A stretch of 8,331 bases of DNA, taken from contig JAQVZK010000095.1 of assembly GCA_028708195.1 (NCBI GenBank), positions 1-8,331 on the forward strand, in the 5' to 3' direction. Below are positions 5,905-8,331 of the stretch, in pieces; the stretch's first letter is position 1; each line of letters begins with the position of its first letter. The DNA comes from Desulfovibrio sp. (lineage in GTDB: Bacteria > Desulfobacterota > Desulfovibrionia > Desulfovibrionales > Desulfovibrionaceae). Under the pieces are notes generated by a model. It saw nothing but the letters and a program-made list of their open reading frames with translations, did not search any database and was not told the DNA's origin. The position numbers were made by a program, and so were the translations under genes.

Positions 5905-7005
5905 ATGGACAAACGATGCCGGGGCGAAAGTCCCCCCCCCTTTCAGATGTCAGCTCATCCGCATTCCGGGCAATCATCTCCGGCAAGCGCCTCCAGCCAT
6001 GCAGAAAAACTGTCTGCCGAAAACGCCCAACGGCACAACTTTTCCAATCAACGTTGGGAACAGGCGGCACTGGATGCCCAAAAGGGCGTTGTTATCGTAT
6101 ACTCGCCAGTGCCCCTTCTGAAGAAGCAGGCCTTGCAACACTGGTGTAACCGGCTCGAAGCTGCCATGCTGCCCTGGCTCAGCCCCCTGCAATTCGCGCA
6201 TCTTCAGTGCTACGGCTCAGGTGAGGCCGCCCTCAAGGCCCGGTGCAGCCGTCTGCTGGCGCGTGCTTTGCTTGTGCGGCTGGTTATGGCTGCTGTCCAG
6301 CGTTCCCAGCGCACACTGGCAACTGACGGAGCTTGCAAGGCCCAACAGGAGCCTCACGATGCACACATGGCATGGTTAAGCCTTGAAGGGCTCGACATGG
6401 ACTATCTGGGCCGTCCCGTTCTGCCTGGCTGGCGGGCGGCATTCAGCCACAGCGGCCAGGCAGCTTTTTGCGCAATCCGCGACTTGGGACGCGAGAACAT
6501 GTCTCCCCAATCCAGGCGGTCCCATAAGGCGCTCCACAACCCGGTGCAGCAGGATTTTCGCCCCTGCCTTGCCGTGGATGCCGAATCCCTGGACAGCCAG
6601 CCCCCGGATCTTCGCGCGTTTTCCAACAGCGAACTGACCGCTCCCCTTGCCAAAGAATTTCAGGCTCGCGACGCGCTGCGGCGCTGGACCATCAAGGAGG
6701 CACTGCTCAAGTCTGCCGGGCTTGGCCTGACACGCGACCCGGCCCTTGTTCACAGTGGCTTCCCCGGTCAACGGAGTGGATTTACACAGTTTTGCCACGA
6801 AGGCAGCCCATTTTTCTCCTCTGGCGAAAATTATGCCGAAACTGCTGCACCGTGCAGACAAATCCATTGGCAGCTTGTCCCCTGTGCCGGGCACTGGCTG
6901 TGCGTTGCAGCCCCGGTATGCCCAGGCGACCCCCTTGTGGTGTCAGGCCGCCCCTTGCGCGCGCACTGGCGTTGCATTTTTCAGTGGCTGGTGGGGCAGG
7001 ACTGA
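5905..7005 (+). CDS. 4'-phosphopantetheinyl transferase superfamily protein (Sfp type)
   Basis: This 366-residue protein is predicted to transfer the phosphopantetheine arm from coenzyme A to a serine on a carrier protein (ACP, PCP or similar) in the cytoplasm. The family signatures are present in order. An N-terminal half (LSP...LLARALLVRLV) resembles the Sfp N-lobe. Next are GRPVLPGW and F180-S-H-S183, then A-V-D225-A-E227 (Mg-binding acids), then W261-T-I-K264-E265-A-L-L-K269 followed by GLGL. The C-terminus HWLCVAAP matches the closing strand. It is longer than the usual 220-250 residues, with about 50 extra residues at the N-terminus. There is also an insert of roughly 26 residues between the HS motif and the D-x-E motif. 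The start at 5905 has AGAAGG 11 bases upstream. Met15 at 5947 is an alternative start, placed just after a C9 tract. The gene begins 19 bases after the large membrane protein gene, so they probably form one operon. The carrier protein it serves is not in the window. Confidence 0.88.
   Translation: MDKRCRGESPPPFQMSAHPHSGQSSPASASSHAEKLSAENAQRHNFSNQRWEQAALDAQKGVVIVYSPVPLLKKQALQHWCNRLEAAMLPWLSPLQFAHLQCYGSGEAALKARCSRLLARALLVRLVMAAVQRSQRTLATDGACKAQQEPHDAHMAWLSLEGLDMDYLGRPVLPGWRAAFSHSGQAAFCAIRDLGRENMSPQSRRSHKALHNPVQQDFRPCLAVDAESLDSQPPDLRAFSNSELTAPLAKEFQARDALRRWTIKEALLKSAGLGLTRDPALVHSGFPGQRSGFTQFCHEGSPFFSSGENYAETAAPCRQIHWQLVPCAGHWLCVAAPVCPGDPLVVSGRPLRAHWRCIFQWLVGQD
5932..5940 (+). repeat. Poly-C tract (C9) at codons 10-12 of the PPTase gene
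   Basis: Nine consecutive C residues encode Pro10-Pro12. Slippage would abolish translation from 5905. Loss of one C would instead join the ATG at 5916 to the PPTase frame, and an in-frame ATG at 5947 lies downstream of the tract. This arrangement resembles a phase-variable tract, but variation has not been observed here. Confidence 0.65.
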
Positions 7006-7229
7006 GCTGACTCAGGGATTTTTGGAAAAACGGTGTGGGGGTCTCTTCCCCCACACCACCCTCTAAAACCTTTATTTTTGTTTCTGCTCTGTTTCTCTAT
7101 GGTGTGGCGAATTTCGTGGCCTGAAGCCAAGGTTTAAAGGCTGCCCCCTGTAAGCGACTGCGTCCCTGTACGCGTGCTCTGCGCAAAGCTCTTCTTGCAA
7201 GGCGCGGCGTTTTACGGCACTCTGCGCCC
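7006..7229. other. Intergenic region between the PPTase gene and trmD
   Basis: Apart from the hairpin listed next, I see no gene. A 12-codon frame beginning at 7099 has no ribosome binding site and no supporting context. T-rich sequence at 7070-7098 could hold a promoter for trmD, but no convincing -10 box was found. No Shine-Dalgarno sequence precedes trmD. Confidence 0.4.
7032..7057. terminator. Strong 10-bp hairpin, terminator-like
   Basis: GGTGTGGGGG (7032-7041) pairs perfectly with CCCCCACACC (7048-7057) around the six-base loop TCTCTT. It begins 26 bases after the PPTase stop codon. On the + strand no T-run follows at once (ACCCTCTAAAACC comes first, with T-rich sequence from 7070). 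Read on the - strand, the hairpin is followed closely by TTTTT, the complement of A5 at 7026-7030. It may therefore terminate the operon inefficiently, or act mainly on - strand transcripts. Confidence 0.6.
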
Positions 7230-8331
7230 ATGCCGCGTTTTCACCTGGTTTCGCTTTTTCCCGATTTTTTTCAGTCCCCCCTGTCCACTGCCCTTATGGG
7301 CCGGGCCCGGGAGGCTGGACTTGTAGATTTTTCTTTTCATGATCCACGCGACTTCAGCACCAGCAAGCACCGGCATGTGGACGACCGACCCTACGGCGGC
7401 GGCCCTGGCATGGTCATGCAGGGTGAGCCGCTGGCTGCGGCCCTGCGCTCCATTGAACAGCCGGGACGCATCCTGCTTATGACCCCCGGCGGCCGCCCCC
7501 TGACGCAAGACATGGCACGCGAGCTGGCACAACAGGAAAACCTGACCATCGTCTGCGGCCGCTATGAAGGCATCGACGCCCGCCTGCTGGATCTTTTTCC
7601 CATTGAGCCCGTGAGCGTGGGGGATGTGGTGCTCAATGGCGGCGAAACGGCGGCTCTGGCCGTCATCGAAGCGGTTTCGCGCCTTGCGCCTGGATTCATG
7701 GGCAAAGAAGAATCGGGCGAAGACGAAAGTTTTTCACACGGGCTTTTAGAATATCCACACTATACACGGCCGGAAGTTCTGGAAGGCCTGCCCGTGCCCG
7801 AAGTGTTGCGAGGTGGCGACCACGCGCGTATCGCGCAGTGGCGGCGGCAGCAGTCTGTGCAGACAACCCTGCGCATGCGCCCCGACCTGCTCAATACAGC
7901 GCCGCTCACAAGAGAAGATGTGCAGACCCTGGCTGAAATCCCGCGCGAAAGGCCGGGTCGCAACCTTTCGTTCTGCCTTTTGCACTATCCTGTGCAGCTG
8001 GATGCAAAAAAATCCGGCGCTTCCTCTTTGACAAACCTCGACATACACGATATAGCCCGAATTTCCCGCAGCTTTGCGATGGGTTCCTTCCATGTAGTGA
8101 CCCCCTTGCAGGACCAACTGCGGGTGCTGGATGAAATTTTGCGCCATTGGACGCGGGGCCCGGGCGGTTCAGGCAATGCCGACCGTGCACAGGCTCTCGG
8201 TCTGGTTTGTCCCGCGACTTCCCTGGACGAGGCGGTGGCGCATATGACCGCACGGCACGGCATCCGGCCCAGGCTGGTGGCAAGTTCCGCCGTCTGGCCC
8301 GGCAAAGGCAAGGGGCAGGCCCCAAAAGGCC
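7230..8331 (+). CDS. trmD: tRNA (guanine-N1)-methyltransferase TrmD fused to a SPOUT RNA-methyltransferase domain (3' end missing)
   Basis: This protein methylates N1 of G37 in tRNAs with a G at position 36, using S-adenosylmethionine, to prevent +1 frameshifting. Residues 1 to about 240 are a full TrmD. They include DRPYGGGPGM (52-61), CGRYEGID (109-116), knot loop SVGDVVLNGGE (129-139), Arg151 in EAVSRL, and GLLEYPHYTRPEVLEG from 171. The C-terminal part ends with DHARIAQWRR and the RPDLL segment. From about residue 244 a second domain begins, RNLSFCLLHYPV, then TNLDIHDIAR (268-277), HVVTP (288-292) and VASSA (350-354). This matches the TM1570-like predicted SAM-dependent RNA methyltransferase family (Pfam Methyltrn_RNA_4). 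The frame is open to the window edge after 367 codons, so the end is missing. ATG 7230 gives the standard TrmD N-terminus MPRFHLVSLFPDFF. The upstream gene is a PPTase, not the usual rimM. Residue 166, expected from E. coli to be the catalytic Asp, is Glu with Asp165 beside it. Confidence 0.95.
   Translation, partial: MPRFHLVSLFPDFFQSPLSTALMGRAREAGLVDFSFHDPRDFSTSKHRHVDDRPYGGGPGMVMQGEPLAAALRSIEQPGRILLMTPGGRPLTQDMARELAQQENLTIVCGRYEGIDARLLDLFPIEPVSVGDVVLNGGETAALAVIEAVSRLAPGFMGKEESGEDESFSHGLLEYPHYTRPEVLEGLPVPEVLRGGDHARIAQWRRQQSVQTTLRMRPDLLNTAPLTREDVQTLAEIPRERPGRNLSFCLLHYPVQLDAKKSGASSLTNLDIHDIARISRSFAMGSFHVVTPLQDQLRVLDEILRHWTRGPGGSGNADRAQALGLVCPATSLDEAVAHMTARHGIRPRLVASSAVWPGKGKGQAPKG

Noticed and set aside
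7099..7137. 12-codon frame with two Trp codons ahead of trmD, as a leader peptide
   Set aside because: No ribosome binding site, no attenuator-type alternative hairpins after it, and no reason for tryptophan control of trmD.
1..8331. CRISPR arrays, tRNA or rRNA genes, insertion sequences
   Set aside because: Reading through the window showed no regularly spaced repeats, no tRNA cloverleaf with TTCAA-type T-arm, no rRNA-like sequence and no transposase.

Overview
The window looks like a chromosomal segment of a GC-rich Gram-negative bacterium. It is most likely a Desulfovibrio-type sulfate reducer (Desulfobacterota). This assignment is an inference. It rests on the TrmD protein carrying a C-terminal TM1570-like SPOUT domain, an architecture I associate with Desulfovibrio, and on overall codon and base composition. 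I could not run a database search. All convincing genes lie on the + strand.

Layout. Bases 1-197 are leader sequence. Bases 198-2261 encode an EF-G-like translational GTPase of the EF-G2 group with altered G-motifs, closed by a textbook intrinsic terminator (2297-2331). Bases 2332-2597 are a markedly AT-rich intergenic region (about 31% G+C by hand count of 2341-2580). It holds a perfect 14-bp inverted repeat, a third copy of its core, and a second smaller dyad. These sit upstream of a small solitary XRE-family repressor gene (2598-2846). After another non-coding stretch comes a two-gene unit: a 937-residue membrane-anchored protein of unknown function (3072-5885) and, 19 bases later, an Sfp-type 4'-phosphopantetheinyl transferase (5905-7005). 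A strong hairpin (7032-7057) follows. Then comes trmD fused to an additional RNA-methyltransferase-like domain (7230 to the window edge), which is incomplete at its 3' end.

Functional reading. Two genes at the edges concern translation: the EF-G paralogue and the tRNA m1G37 methyltransferase. The middle is the less ordinary part. The large protein has an EF-hand-like loop, a cluster of five cysteines, three predicted membrane helices and a 150-residue disordered tail. It is an uncharacterised family that I recall only as hypothetical proteins. Its close pairing with a phosphopantetheinyl transferase is suggestive but unproven. Both genes carry a long poly-C tract (C8 and C9) just inside the 5' end, which raises the possibility of slipped-strand phase variation.

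I found no tRNA, rRNA, CRISPR array, transposase or recognisable insertion sequence. No complete novel system can be claimed. The best candidates for follow-up are the unknown membrane protein with its PPTase neighbour, and the repeat-rich control region in front of the XRE gene.
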